DNA of 55,932 nt, taken from Saccharospirillum impatiens DSM 12546 (GTDB lineage Bacteria; Pseudomonadota; Gammaproteobacteria; Pseudomonadales; Natronospirillaceae). The translations under genes were made by a program, and so were the position numbers. The notes beneath the pieces are model-generated. The model ran no database searches, was not told the origin of the DNA, and was given only the letters and a program-made list of their open reading frames with translations. Location of the stretch: the NCBI RefSeq assembly GCF_000423605.1, contig NZ_AUIH01000029.1, positions 1-55,932 on the forward strand, read 5' to 3'. How positions within the stretch are numbered: position 1 is the first letter of the stretch; the number at the start of each line of letters is the position of its first letter. Shown here piece after piece: positions 6,934-15,760 of the stretch.

Positions 6934-8001
6934 TTGAGCAACAAAGCTGACCTGACGGGCAAGCCTGACGGCTGGAGTCTGCGTTGGAGAAGCCATTGTC
7001 GGGGTGGTAACGTAAACGACTCACGCACTCCCCAGGGACTTCACCGCCTCATGGCGTACCACAGTTATTTGCATCTTGTATCGAGCTACCAACAGGATCG
7101 TGCGGCCATCAATGGCCTGATCGAATCCATCGTCTCCAGCCTCGACCGGATCGCCCTGCTAACCGACCCCAAGGCACAGCAGGAAGAGGTCGCGCATCTC
7201 AGTAAGGCCTATCCGTTCATAGAAATGCTGTACAGCCTCGATGAACGGGGCACACAGTTATTGCCCTCCGCCTATGGCCAGGGCGTAACCGAACCCGCAC
7301 GCCGTACCCTGGGGCAATACAGTGACCGCAGCCACCGGCCCTACTTTCAGGCAGCGCACCAGAACACTGGAGCCATCACCGTCTCTGAGCCCTATTTGTC
7401 GAGTGCGACGCATCGGCTGGCCATTTCTGCCGTATTGAGATTCAACCGGAATGACGGTGATGACACTGGGGCTGCAACACCAGGGTATCTGGTGCTGAAT
7501 CTGAACCTGCAAGCGCTGATTGCGTACCTGAACAACGACCAGTTGCGCTATCGGTTTCACCCGGTGTTTCGGGCTGTCTATGCCCTGATCGGTTCGGTAC
7601 TGATCGCCGTATCCGGTTTGCTGCTCTGGGCGTCATTGCAATCCTTACTGGGGACCCTGCTAACACCCAGCCACATTGCCACCGATTCATTCGGAGTCGT
7701 CATTCTGATCACCCTGAGTCTGGCTATTTTTGATCTTGGCAAAACCATCATCGAAGAAGAAGTCTTTGTTCACAAAGACATTCACCACCACGGGTCAACG
7801 GAAAGAACCATTACCCGCTTCATGTCTGCTATTCTGATAGCCATATCAATTGAAGCTCTACTGCTGATGTTCAAGTCCTTACTGGGTGAGAGCAATCAAC
7901 TGCTTCAGGCGGTATATATGATGTTGTCGGCCGTTGCACTTCTGATCGGGCTTGGTATTTACCTGAAGCTGAGCCGGCCCGACAATGGTAACAGCAAGTA
8001 G
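6934..8001 (+). CDS. Membrane protein with PDC/Cache-like sensor region (355 aa)
   Basis: The longest frame starts at TTG 6934 with a poor ribosome site; the first ATG is at 7051 (MAYHSYLHLV, after GGGA), giving 316 residues, and may be the real start. Residues about 45-210 resemble a PDC/Cache-type ligand-binding domain (SIVSSLDRIALL, a conserved DRSHRPYFQAA and AISAVLRF). Four hydrophobic segments follow (about 217-240, 253-270, 296-316, 326-348). It has no kinase, cyclase or chemotaxis output domain and no signal peptide before the sensor region. Such proteins occur near nitrate genes in related bacteria, but their role is unknown to me. The sensor being on the N-terminal side of all membrane helices is unusual for a periplasmic Cache domain. 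Confidence 0.7.
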   Translation: MSNKADLTGKPDGWSLRWRSHCRGGNVNDSRTPQGLHRLMAYHSYLHLVSSYQQDRAAINGLIESIVSSLDRIALLTDPKAQQEEVAHLSKAYPFIEMLYSLDERGTQLLPSAYGQGVTEPARRTLGQYSDRSHRPYFQAAHQNTGAITVSEPYLSSATHRLAISAVLRFNRNDGDDTGAATPGYLVLNLNLQALIAYLNNDQLRYRFHPVFRAVYALIGSVLIAVSGLLLWASLQSLLGTLLTPSHIATDSFGVVILITLSLAIFDLGKTIIEEEVFVHKDIHHHGSTERTITRFMSAILIAISIEALLLMFKSLLGESNQLLQAVYMMLSAVALLIGLGIYLKLSRPDNGNSK

Positions 8002-8092
8002 CTGACTCGCCCGGGTTTCGCAAGTCGGGCCACCCCGGTAGCTCTGGTCTGTACCTAAGACCGGTAAACAGAGGAAAGCCTGTCAGGGCGTC

Positions 8093-8368
8093 ATGAAACA
8101 ACTCGAATTTTTCGACATCCCCAGCCCGTGCATCGGCGTCTGTGAATCCGGTGCCAGAGGCTACTGTCGTGGTTGTTTTCGTTCCAGGGCCGAGCGCCAA
8201 TACTGGTTTCAGGCCGACGACGAAGCCAAGCGCCTGATCATTCGTGCCTGCCAGGTGCGCAAGCTTCGATTCGAGCGGACCCAAAACGGACAGGTAAGCG
8301 ACCCGGAACCACAACAGGAAACCCTCGCGCTCATAAGCGATGAAGGCCTTGGCAGCACCGACACTTGA
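8093..8368 (+). CDS. DUF1289 family cysteine-rich protein
   Basis: 91 residues. The N-terminal half carries the DUF1289 pattern PSPCIGVCESGARGYCRGCF with four cysteines (C-x3-C-x7-C-x2-C) that suit zinc or Fe-S binding. The second half is charged and less conserved. The function of the family is not established. It is followed 79 nt later by another small cysteine-rich gene, and both sit in front of the nitrite reductase promoter. Confidence 0.85.
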   Translation: MKQLEFFDIPSPCIGVCESGARGYCRGCFRSRAERQYWFQADDEAKRLIIRACQVRKLRFERTQNGQVSDPEPQQETLALISDEGLGSTDT

Positions 8369-8447
8369 GTTACGAATAAAGCCGTGCAGTCCGGTGAGCC
8401 ATGCACTACTTTTTGTCGTATCGTCGTACCAAACTTGCGGAGGCCAC

Positions 8448-8639
8448 ATGTCACTCGATCACCTCTCCACTGAACTGGTGGATCTGCGTTGCCCTTATTG
8501 CGACGCCCACATTCACCTGATTATCGATCCCACCGACGACAGCCAGGAGTACACCGAAGACTGTGAGGTGTGTTGCCAGCCCATGCTTGTCTTTACCGAA
8601 GGCGATCAGATTGTGCGCCTGGCGCGTGAAGACGAATAA
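8448..8639 (+). CDS. CPXCG-motif cysteine-rich protein
   Basis: 63 residues. The ATG at 8448 follows GCGGAGG closely; the frame is open further upstream but the family begins here. It contains CPYC and CEVCC, the paired cysteines of the Cys_rich_CPXG family, and probably binds zinc. The function of the family is unknown. A hairpin with a short T run at 8734-8756 can terminate its transcript. Confidence 0.85.
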   Translation: MSLDHLSTELVDLRCPYCDAHIHLIIDPTDDSQEYTEDCEVCCQPMLVFTEGDQIVRLAREDE

Positions 8640-8681
8640 CAGAAGCTCATGCCCCAACACCGACCACAGCACACGCCTTTC

Positions 8682-8698
8682 TGACTGGTCTTGGTGCA
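8682..8698 (+). promoter_or_regulatory. NtrC-like half site upstream of the reductase operon
   Basis: TGACTG-GTCTT-GGTGCA: the right arm is a perfect NtrC half site, the left arm is degenerate (8 of 12 fixed positions in all). It lies 63 bp upstream of the sigma-54 element at 8761. Confidence 0.4.
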
Positions 8699-8733
8699 AA
8701 AAAAGTCGGCCTTCCCCATGAAGAGTGCCTAAC

Positions 8734-8756
8734 CGCCTGATTTAAGGCGGTTTTAA
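8734..8756 (+). terminator. Terminator after the CPXCG gene
   Basis: ACCGCC, loop TGATTTAA, GGCGGT, then TTTT. It ends just before the sigma-54 promoter and so insulates the reductase operon from the small upstream genes. Confidence 0.7.
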
Positions 8757-8760
8757 AAGT

Positions 8761-8776
8761 TGGCACGCCCTTCGCT
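8761..8776 (+). promoter_or_regulatory. Sigma-54 promoter of the nitrite/nitrate reductase operon
   Basis: TGGCACG-CCCT-TCGCT has a single mismatch to TGGCACG-N4-TTGCW and perfect GG-N10-GC spacing. A start near 8787 is predicted, with a leader of about 150 nt. Confidence 0.85.
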
Positions 8777-8796
8777 ATATAGAAATCAGTCATCAC

Positions 8797-8903
8797 AAAT
8801 CAGAGTCGGGTTTACTCCCTTCTTTGAGATGAGATGGCCTTACACTGTGATTTGCGTATCGAGCATTGGCGCTCTTGGGGAAACCCAAGAGCGTCTTTTT
8901 TTT
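8797..8903 (+). promoter_or_regulatory. NasT-responsive antitermination leader of the reductase operon
   Basis: Hairpin GAGC-ATTGGC-GCTC (8861-8874) has a six-base loop with A1 and G4, as known ANTAR targets do. Its 3' arm GCTC is also part of the terminator 5' arm at 8870-8879, so hairpin and terminator exclude each other. A possible upstream partner is AAATC-AGAGTC-GGGTTT (8798-8813; loop A1, G4) with a bulged, weak stem. CAAATCA (8797-8803) could also pair with TGATTTG (8848-8854). Confidence 0.75.
8870..8903 (+). terminator. Strong intrinsic terminator in the reductase leader
   Basis: A perfect 10-bp stem CGCTCTTGGG/CCCAAGAGCG with loop GAAA, followed by TC and eight Ts. It lies 37 bp before the first coding gene, so read-through is needed for expression. 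Confidence 0.9.
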
Positions 8904-8940
8904 GCCTGGCCGAAACTGGCGGGCGAGAGCGAGGGGCCAT

Positions 8941-10131
8941 ATGAACCAGGAGCGTTTACTGATCATCGGACACGGTATGGCGGCAACCCGGTTGCTGCAA
9001 CAGCTGACCGAGGGTGGCTATGGGGGCTCCATCACCGTCATTGGTGACGAAGGCGGTGTGGGTTACAACCGCATTCAATTGACGCCCTGGCTCGCCGGAG
9101 AGGTCAGCGAAGCCAGCCTGAATCTGGTCGATGACGCCTGGTACCGACACCATCGGATATACCGTGTAAACGGCGATGCCGTCGCCTCGCTCGATCCGGA
9201 TGGATTGGTCACATTGAGCACTGGCCGCACCCTGGCGTTTGATACAGCGGTACTGGCAACCGGTGCCCTGCCCCGCTTTCCGGACCTGCCCTTTCCGCCG
9301 CAGCCGGCTATACGAGCATTTCGAAGCAAGGCAGATGGTCATTGGCTAAAAGCACTGCCCCGCGGCCAGTCGGTGGTTGTCATCGGAGGTGGTCTGCTGG
9401 GGCTTGAGGCCGCATGGGGTCTGCGTGCTCGCGGCCATAGCGTCAGCCTGGTGCATCGCAACGGTCATCTGATGAACCGGCAATTGTCTGCGCCCACAGC
9501 CGCCTTACTTGCAGGCGCAATGTCGCAAGCTGGCATCACAATTCACCTTGGTTGTGAGCTGCGCCGAATCAATGCCAACCCGGTCATCGAGTCAGTCGAG
9601 TTAACGAATGGCGAGATTCTGAACGCCCGGGTCCTGATCGCTGCAGCCGGTATTCAACCCAACCAGCACCTCGCGCAGCAGGCCGGTTTGGGGGTGCATC
9701 GCGGCGTACTGATCGATGACCAGATGCGCACCAGCCATCCGCGTGTTTTCGCGCTGGGCGAATGCGCCGAGTTCAACGGCGAAACCTTCGGCCTGGTCGC
9801 ACCCGCCTATGAGCAGGCGGACGTTCTGGCGTCTGTACTCTGCGGTCGCCCGGCGCACTGGTCTCCTTTGCAAAGCACCACCCGATTAAAGATTTCTGGT
9901 CTCGACGTCGTTTCTCACGGCCGCATCGACCACCCGGATGCCCGGCACCTGACGTTGAACGCACCGGGCCGTAACCAGTGCCGACGGCTGCACTTTCTGA
10001 ACGACCGACTGATCGGTGCCGAAATGATCGGCCTGCGCAGTCACCTCGAGCTTTATCAACGCCTGATTGAACAGCAGACCCCCATTAACGATGCCCGCGC
10101 CGTGATGCTGGGCAACATGAAGGCGGCCTAG
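8941..10131 (+). CDS. FAD-dependent NAD(P)H oxidoreductase, nitrate reductase electron-transfer protein (NasC-like)
   Basis: 396 residues. The ATG at 8941 was chosen because the frame upstream runs through the leader terminator. The N-terminal FAD motif is IIGHGMAA (8-15), the NAD motif VVIGGGLLGLEAA (146-158), and the second FAD motif includes ALGECAEF. It should pass electrons from NAD(P)H to the nitrate reductase NasA encoded in the same operon. Unlike Klebsiella NasC it has no C-terminal BFD [2Fe-2S] domain; that domain is instead at the C-terminus of NasA here. The stop codon overlaps the AGGAGA ribosome site of nirB. A ferredoxin- or rubredoxin-reductase role is the alternative. Confidence 0.82.
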   Translation: MNQERLLIIGHGMAATRLLQQLTEGGYGGSITVIGDEGGVGYNRIQLTPWLAGEVSEASLNLVDDAWYRHHRIYRVNGDAVASLDPDGLVTLSTGRTLAFDTAVLATGALPRFPDLPFPPQPAIRAFRSKADGHWLKALPRGQSVVVIGGGLLGLEAAWGLRARGHSVSLVHRNGHLMNRQLSAPTAALLAGAMSQAGITIHLGCELRRINANPVIESVELTNGEILNARVLIAAAGIQPNQHLAQQAGLGVHRGVLIDDQMRTSHPRVFALGECAEFNGETFGLVAPAYEQADVLASVLCGRPAHWSPLQSTTRLKISGLDVVSHGRIDHPDARHLTLNAPGRNQCRRLHFLNDRLIGAEMIGLRSHLELYQRLIEQQTPINDARAVMLGNMKAA

Positions 10132-10140
10132 GAGAAGGGT

Positions 10141-12699
10141 ATGACACCGCAAACGACACACACCAACGCATCGGCTCAACGCCAACTGGTCATCATCGGC
10201 AATGGCATGGTCGGTCACCATGCGGCCATGAGCTTTCTGGACGCCTGCCAGGGTAAAGCGGACTGGGCGATACACATAGTGGGCGAAGAAACCTACAGCG
10301 CTTACGACCGGGTGCACCTATCCGACTATTTCCAGGGGAAAACCCACGCGGACCTGGCGCTGGGAACCGGTGACGAGTACCGCGAGCATGGCATTCATAC
10401 TCACCTCGGTGTGGCCGCGCGCCGTATTGATCGTGATGCGAAAACCGTAGCTCTGGCAGACGACACCGTACTGCCTTACGACGCCCTGATTCTGGCCACG
10501 GGGTCCTATCCCTTTGTGCCACCCATTCCCGGGCACAACCTACCTTCCTGCCTGGTCTACCGGACGCTCGATGATCTCGATGCCATTCGCAATGCGGCCA
10601 GCGATGGCAGCGTCGGTGTTGTCATCGGCGGTGGCCTGCTGGGTCTCGAGGCGGCTAATGCGCTTAAGTCTCTCGGGCTCGATACTCATGTGATCGAATT
10701 CGCACCACAATTGATGCCGGTGCAACTTGATGCCGATGCCGGAACCCTGTTACGCGATAAAATCCAGGCACTCGGGGTTCAAGTTCACGTAAGCACCGCT
10801 ACCCAGTCAATTACTGCCGACGAGCAGGGGCGGACCGTACTGGCCTTCGCCGATGCTGATCCACTGGTTTGCGATGTGGTTGTCTTTTCTGCCGGCATTC
10901 GCCCCCAGGATGCCCTGGCCCGTGATGCCGGTCTGACCCTTGGTGAACGCGGTGGTGTCACCATCAACAATCAGTGCCAGACATCCGACCCGGCGATCTA
11001 CGCCGTGGGTGAAGTGGCCCTTTGGAACAACGCCATCTTCGGTCTGGTTGCGCCGGGCTATCGCATGGCTGAAACGGCGGCGGCCCATCTCGCTGGCACC
11101 GATGCCTCTTTCACCGGGGCTGATATGAGCACCAAATTGAAACTCTTGGGTGTTGATGTTGGCTCGATTGGCGATGCCCATGCCCGCAGCGCCGGCGCAG
11201 TGACCTATCGCTACAGCAATGAACGCTCTGGCGTCTATCGCAAGCTGGTCACCAGTGCCGATGGCAGCCGCCTGCTCGGTGCCATTCTGGTCGGTGACAA
11301 CAGTTTGTATGACACCTTGCTGCAGTACTACCTGAACGACATCACGTTGCCCAAAGAACCCGACAGCCTGATTTTACCCAGCAGCGAAGGCGTGCCTCAG
11401 TTGGGCGTCGATGCATTGCCGGACACCGCTACCCTGTGTTCCTGCCTGAACGTCACCAAAGGCGATGTCGTCGGTGCCATTGATGGCGGTTGCTGTTCTC
11501 TGGGAGAGGTTAAGGCTGAGACTCGCGCCAGCAGCGGATGCGGCGGATGCGCAGCGATGCTAACGCACGTTGTGAACGCGACTCTGGAGGCTCGAGGGGT
11601 CGAAGTGGACCATTCGCTGTGCGAACACTTTCACTATACCCGTCAGGAATTATTTCATCTGGTACAGGTCGGGCAGATAAAAACCTTCGATGCCCTGGTT
11701 CGGGAGCATGGCCAGGGGTTGGGCTGCGACATATGCAAGCCAACGGTAGCGTCCATTCTAGCCAGTTGCTGGAACGAAGGAGTGCTGGAGCCAGCGCACG
11801 TTAACCTGCAAGACACCAACGACACCTTTTTGGCCAACATGCAAAAAGACGGTACCTATTCGGTTGTGCCGCGCATTGCCGGGGGTGAAATTACCGCCGA
11901 CAAACTGATCGTGATTGGCGAGGTTGCCAAAGAATACGACCTCTACACCAAAATCACCGGGGGTCAGCGCGTCGATTTATTCGGTGCCCAGTTGCATCAG
12001 TTGCCTGAGATCTGGACGCGGCTGATCGACGCTGGTTTCGAAACCGGACAGGCTTACGGTAAGTCGGTGCGCACGGTTAAATCCTGCGTGGGCAGTACCT
12101 GGTGTCGCTACGGCCAACAAGACAGCGTTGGCATGGCCATTCTGCTGGAGAATCGCTACAAGGGGCTACGCGCACCACACAAACTGAAATTCGCCGTATC
12201 CGGTTGCACACGCGAATGCGCCGAAGCGCAGAGCAAGGACATTGGCGTCATCGCCACCGAACACGGCTGGAATCTCTACGTCTGCGGCAATGGTGGTATG
12301 AAACCACGCCATGCTGATCTGTTCGCGACCGATCTCGACGACGTCACTCTGATCAAAACCATTGATCGACTGCTGATGTTCTACATCAAAACCGCCGACC
12401 GGTTGCAACGCACCGCTCGCTGGATGGAAAACCTCGAAGGCGGCCTCGATTACCTGAAAGACGTCATCCTCAACGATTCACTGCACCTGAACATAGAACT
12501 GGAACAGCAGATGGCGCGCATCGTTGAATCCTACCAGTGCGAGTGGAAAGCGGTGCTGGACGACCCGGAAAAACTGAAGCGTTTCAGAACCTTCGTCAAC
12601 AGTGACAGCGCCGACAGTAACGTGGTGTTTGTCAAAGAACGCGAACAGATTCGACCCGCCCGGGACGATGAAAAAGCCCGGCTCATCGCAACCACCTAG
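10141..12699 (+). CDS. nirB: NADH-dependent nitrite reductase, large subunit
   Basis: 852 residues, the normal length for NirB. In order: FAD domain (GNGMVG, 20-25), NAD domain (VVIGGGLLGLEAA, 160-172), BFD-type [2Fe-2S] site (CSC at 433-435 and CGGC at 467-470), ferredoxin-like half domain, and the siroheme/[4Fe-4S] site CVGSTWC (649-655) with CTREC (689-693). All cofactor cysteines are present. With NirD it reduces nitrite to ammonium in the cytoplasm using NADH. AGGAGAAGG precedes the ATG, and nirD begins 9 nt after the stop. Expression depends on the sigma-54 promoter and NasT leader upstream. Confidence 0.97.
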   Translation: MTPQTTHTNASAQRQLVIIGNGMVGHHAAMSFLDACQGKADWAIHIVGEETYSAYDRVHLSDYFQGKTHADLALGTGDEYREHGIHTHLGVAARRIDRDAKTVALADDTVLPYDALILATGSYPFVPPIPGHNLPSCLVYRTLDDLDAIRNAASDGSVGVVIGGGLLGLEAANALKSLGLDTHVIEFAPQLMPVQLDADAGTLLRDKIQALGVQVHVSTATQSITADEQGRTVLAFADADPLVCDVVVFSAGIRPQDALARDAGLTLGERGGVTINNQCQTSDPAIYAVGEVALWNNAIFGLVAPGYRMAETAAAHLAGTDASFTGADMSTKLKLLGVDVGSIGDAHARSAGAVTYRYSNERSGVYRKLVTSADGSRLLGAILVGDNSLYDTLLQYYLNDITLPKEPDSLILPSSEGVPQLGVDALPDTATLCSCLNVTKGDVVGAIDGGCCSLGEVKAETRASSGCGGCAAMLTHVVNATLEARGVEVDHSLCEHFHYTRQELFHLVQVGQIKTFDALVREHGQGLGCDICKPTVASILASCWNEGVLEPAHVNLQDTNDTFLANMQKDGTYSVVPRIAGGEITADKLIVIGEVAKEYDLYTKITGGQRVDLFGAQLHQLPEIWTRLIDAGFETGQAYGKSVRTVKSCVGSTWCRYGQQDSVGMAILLENRYKGLRAPHKLKFAVSGCTRECAEAQSKDIGVIATEHGWNLYVCGNGGMKPRHADLFATDLDDVTLIKTIDRLLMFYIKTADRLQRTARWMENLEGGLDYLKDVILNDSLHLNIELEQQMARIVESYQCEWKAVLDDPEKLKRFRTFVNSDSADSNVVFVKEREQIRPARDDEKARLIATT

Positions 12700-12708
12700 G
12701 AGACCGCT

Positions 12709-13101
12709 ATGACTGCCAATGCTCAAACACCGAGTCAGGCTCACGCATCAATAACCAGCCCCTGGGTTCAGGTTTGCAAGGTCAATGACCTGGTACCCGG
12801 CTCCGGGGTTGCCGCTCTGGTGCTCGGTCAGCAAATCGCCTTGTTCTATTTACCCGATGAACAGGGCCTCAGCGCATCGAAACGAGTCTACGCACTCGCC
12901 AACCAGGACCCGGCCAGCGGTGCCAACGTCATGGCCCGCGGCATTCTCGGCGACATCAGGGGTGAAGCCGTAGTCGCAGCGCCCTTGTACAAACACCATT
13001 TTTCGCTTGAAACCGGCCGTTGCCTGGAAGACGACCACTGGCAGGTTACCGTTTGGCCAGCTCGCATCGTCGATGGCAAGGTCGAGATCGAGTGGGTATG
13101 A
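12709..13101 (+). CDS. nirD: Nitrite reductase small subunit
   Basis: 130 residues of the NirD Rieske-like fold (ALVLGQQIALFYLP, then NVMARGILGDIRGEAVVAAPLYKHHFSLETG). The Rieske cluster ligands are not conserved, as is usual for NirD. It is about 20 residues longer than E. coli NirD because of an N-terminal extension. AGGAGA lies before the ATG. The stop overlaps the nasA start in an ATGA arrangement, which implies translational coupling. Confidence 0.95.
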   Translation: MTANAQTPSQAHASITSPWVQVCKVNDLVPGSGVAALVLGQQIALFYLPDEQGLSASKRVYALANQDPASGANVMARGILGDIRGEAVVAAPLYKHHFSLETGRCLEDDHWQVTVWPARIVDGKVEIEWV

Positions 13102-15758
13102 CGGATCGCCGCCTGCATACCACCTGTGCCTACTGTGGCGTTGGATGTGGGGTGGAAATTCCCCACGCCGGTGACCGCACCATTCAGGTTCGCGGTCTGG
13201 CGAACCACCCGGCCAACCAGGGTAGGCTCTGTGTGAAGGGAACGCACCTGGGTGAGGTACTGCCGTTGCAGCAGCGACTGTTGCGACCCACCTTAGCCGG
13301 AGAAACAGTCAGTTGGGACACAGCACTCGACTTTATCAGCCAGAAAATGACGAACGCCCGCACAGAAACAGGTGTGGACAGTCTGGGTTTCTATCTCTCC
13401 GGTCAATTGCTGACTGAAGATTATTACGTCGCCAACAAACTCGCCAAGGGCTTTCTCGGCACCGCAAACCTGGATACCAATTCACGCTTGTGCATGTCGT
13501 CGGCAGTGGCCGCCTATCAGCAATCGCTGGGTGAAGATGCGGTACCCGGCTGCTACGACGACATTGAGCAGGCCGACTTGGTGATACTGGTTGGCTCCAA
13601 CCTCGCCTGGGCGCACCCGGTGTTGTTTCAGCGTTTGCAGGCAGCGCGCAAAGCACGACCGCAGATGCGTCTGGTGGTCATTGACCCGCGTGCAACAGAC
13701 ACCAGCCGGGCGGCTGATTTGCACCTGCCACTCAAACCCGGAACCGATGGCCGGCTCTTCAACGGAGCGCTGGCCTGGCTGTCAGAACAAGGCGCGCTGG
13801 ATACCGATTTCATTCAACACCACACAGCACAGTTTGATGAAACATTGATTGCTGCCCGCCAGCACGCAGGCACAGACTGGGCTGCCCTGGCAAACGACTG
13901 CGGCCTTACCCTGGCAGACCTGCTGCAGTTTTTCGACGGGTTGAAGACAACACCCAAAACCGTTACAGCCTGGTCGATGGGCATTAACCAGAGCCGGTCC
14001 GGTGTCGCTAAAAGCCAAGCCATCATTAACCTTCACCTGGCGACCGGTCGCATTGGCAAAGTCGGTGCCACTCCGTTCTCGATCACCGGGCAACCCAATG
14101 CCATGGGCGGTCGTGAAGTGGGGGGCCTGGCCAATCAACTGGCCAGCCATCGGGGGTTTACCGAGACAGACTGTGACACGGTAGCTCGCTTCTGGAAGGC
14201 ACCCCGTATAGCGCGAAAGCCAGGCCTGAAAGCGGTGGATTTGTTTGAAGCCGCCGCCCGCGGTGACATTAAGGTCTTGTGGATCATGGCCACCAATCCG
14301 CTGGCCAGCCTGCCTGATGCCAACCGGGTGCGTGAGGCGCTGGCCCGGGTGGACACAGTGATCGTCTCCGATGTGGTGACCGACAACGATACGCTCGCCT
14401 ACGCTGACCTGGTTTTACCGGCGCTTGCCTGGGGTGAAAAAGACGGTACCGTCACCAATTCCGAACGTTGCCTGTCAAGGCAGCGTGGCTTTTTGCTTCC
14501 TCCCGGGGAAGCCAAGCCTGACTGGTGGGCGCTGGCTGAAGTCGGCAAACGGCTTGGTTTTGAGAATGCTTTCGACTACGCGCATCCGGCGGCTATCTTT
14601 GCAGAACATGCCGCGCTCAGTGCGTTCGAACCAGCACCCAACCGGCAATTCAATTTGCACCCCCTAACGAGTCTCACCGCGCGTGAATACGATGACCTTG
14701 CACCCGCGCAGTGGCCCTTCGACGCCGATGGTCGCTCACGTGCACGACTGTTCAGCGATGGGCGCTTCGCCACCACTGATGGTCGTGCCCGTTTTATTGC
14801 TGTCGCACCCGCCGAGCCGGACGCGTGCGCAAACCAGTTGCGATTGAATACCGGCCGGCTGCGTGATCAGTGGCATACCATGACGCGCACGGGTCTGGTG
14901 AACCGACTCGGTCAACACCGGCCAGACTTCTGCCTCACCCTGCATCCGGCTGATGCTGCCGAGCGAGGGCTCATCGAAGGCCAGCCGGTTCGTGTACGCA
15001 ACGCACTGGGACAATTCATCGCTTTGTTGGCCGTCGATACGGCTCAGCGGCGCGGCGATGCTTTCGCACCGATGCACTGGAACGCGACCTTTGCCGCCCA
15101 AGGCGGTGTGGCAAAGGTTATTCCACCCATCGTAGACCCCCAGTCTGGGCAGCCGGAAACCAAGCACGCACTGGTTGACGTGGAGCCTCTTACCATAGCC
15201 TGTTCCGGGGTCTATATCGGTGACCAACTGCCCGAGCCACTGTCTCAGGGGGCAATCTGGTTTAAACGCTCATTGGGCGAACGCTGGCTCTGGTCTTTGC
15301 ACTACAGCCAACACACAGTCGCCGAAGTGTCGGAACGCTGGCAGTGCTTTGCAAACGACATCGGTTTTTCGATGACCGATACCGATCATCACTGGTTCCA
15401 CCAGGCCACTGCGCCGGGTCAGTCACCGACCGTTTTCTGGCTGGCACTGAGCGATCAGCAACGACCGGATCCGGATACCGACTGGCTTCTGGAGCAATGG
15501 CAAAACAGCCAGGTGCCGCTGGATGACTGGCTGGCGGGAAGCCCGGGCGAAGCAGACCCCCGTGGCAATCTTATCTGTACTTGCCATTCGGTTTACGACC
15601 GGGATATTCAAGGGTTCCTTGCGCAGCATTCCAGTGCAGACCTGAAAGCGGTTCAATCTGCATTGAAGTGCAGTACTCAGTGTGGCAGTTGCCTCGAGGA
15701 AGTGACTGACCTGGTTGGCCGGTGTACCGCCGCATCACCGGATGTGGAATCTGCCTGA
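13098..15758 (+). CDS. nasA: Assimilatory nitrate reductase catalytic subunit
   Basis: 886 residues. The start at 13098 overlaps the nirD stop (ATGA). An N-terminal [4Fe-4S] site uses C10, C13, C17 and C45 (CAYCGVGCG...CVKG). The Mo-bis-MGD domain follows, with a likely Mo-ligand cysteine C132 (NSRLCMSSAV), then a molydopterin dinucleotide-binding domain at about 600-720. The C-terminus carries a BFD-type [2Fe-2S] domain (CTC at 827-829, CSTQCGSC at 858-865). It reduces nitrate to nitrite in the cytoplasm, with electrons probably from the FAD protein encoded at 8941. No Tat signal is present, as expected. It ends 2 bp before the convergent minus-strand gene. Confidence 0.96.
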   Translation: MTDRRLHTTCAYCGVGCGVEIPHAGDRTIQVRGLANHPANQGRLCVKGTHLGEVLPLQQRLLRPTLAGETVSWDTALDFISQKMTNARTETGVDSLGFYLSGQLLTEDYYVANKLAKGFLGTANLDTNSRLCMSSAVAAYQQSLGEDAVPGCYDDIEQADLVILVGSNLAWAHPVLFQRLQAARKARPQMRLVVIDPRATDTSRAADLHLPLKPGTDGRLFNGALAWLSEQGALDTDFIQHHTAQFDETLIAARQHAGTDWAALANDCGLTLADLLQFFDGLKTTPKTVTAWSMGINQSRSGVAKSQAIINLHLATGRIGKVGATPFSITGQPNAMGGREVGGLANQLASHRGFTETDCDTVARFWKAPRIARKPGLKAVDLFEAAARGDIKVLWIMATNPLASLPDANRVREALARVDTVIVSDVVTDNDTLAYADLVLPALAWGEKDGTVTNSERCLSRQRGFLLPPGEAKPDWWALAEVGKRLGFENAFDYAHPAAIFAEHAALSAFEPAPNRQFNLHPLTSLTAREYDDLAPAQWPFDADGRSRARLFSDGRFATTDGRARFIAVAPAEPDACANQLRLNTGRLRDQWHTMTRTGLVNRLGQHRPDFCLTLHPADAAERGLIEGQPVRVRNALGQFIALLAVDTAQRRGDAFAPMHWNATFAAQGGVAKVIPPIVDPQSGQPETKHALVDVEPLTIACSGVYIGDQLPEPLSQGAIWFKRSLGERWLWSLHYSQHTVAEVSERWQCFANDIGFSMTDTDHHWFHQATAPGQSPTVFWLALSDQQRPDPDTDWLLEQWQNSQVPLDDWLAGSPGEADPRGNLICTCHSVYDRDIQGFLAQHSSADLKAVQSALKCSTQCGSCLEEVTDLVGRCTAASPDVESA

Positions 15759-15760
15759 CA

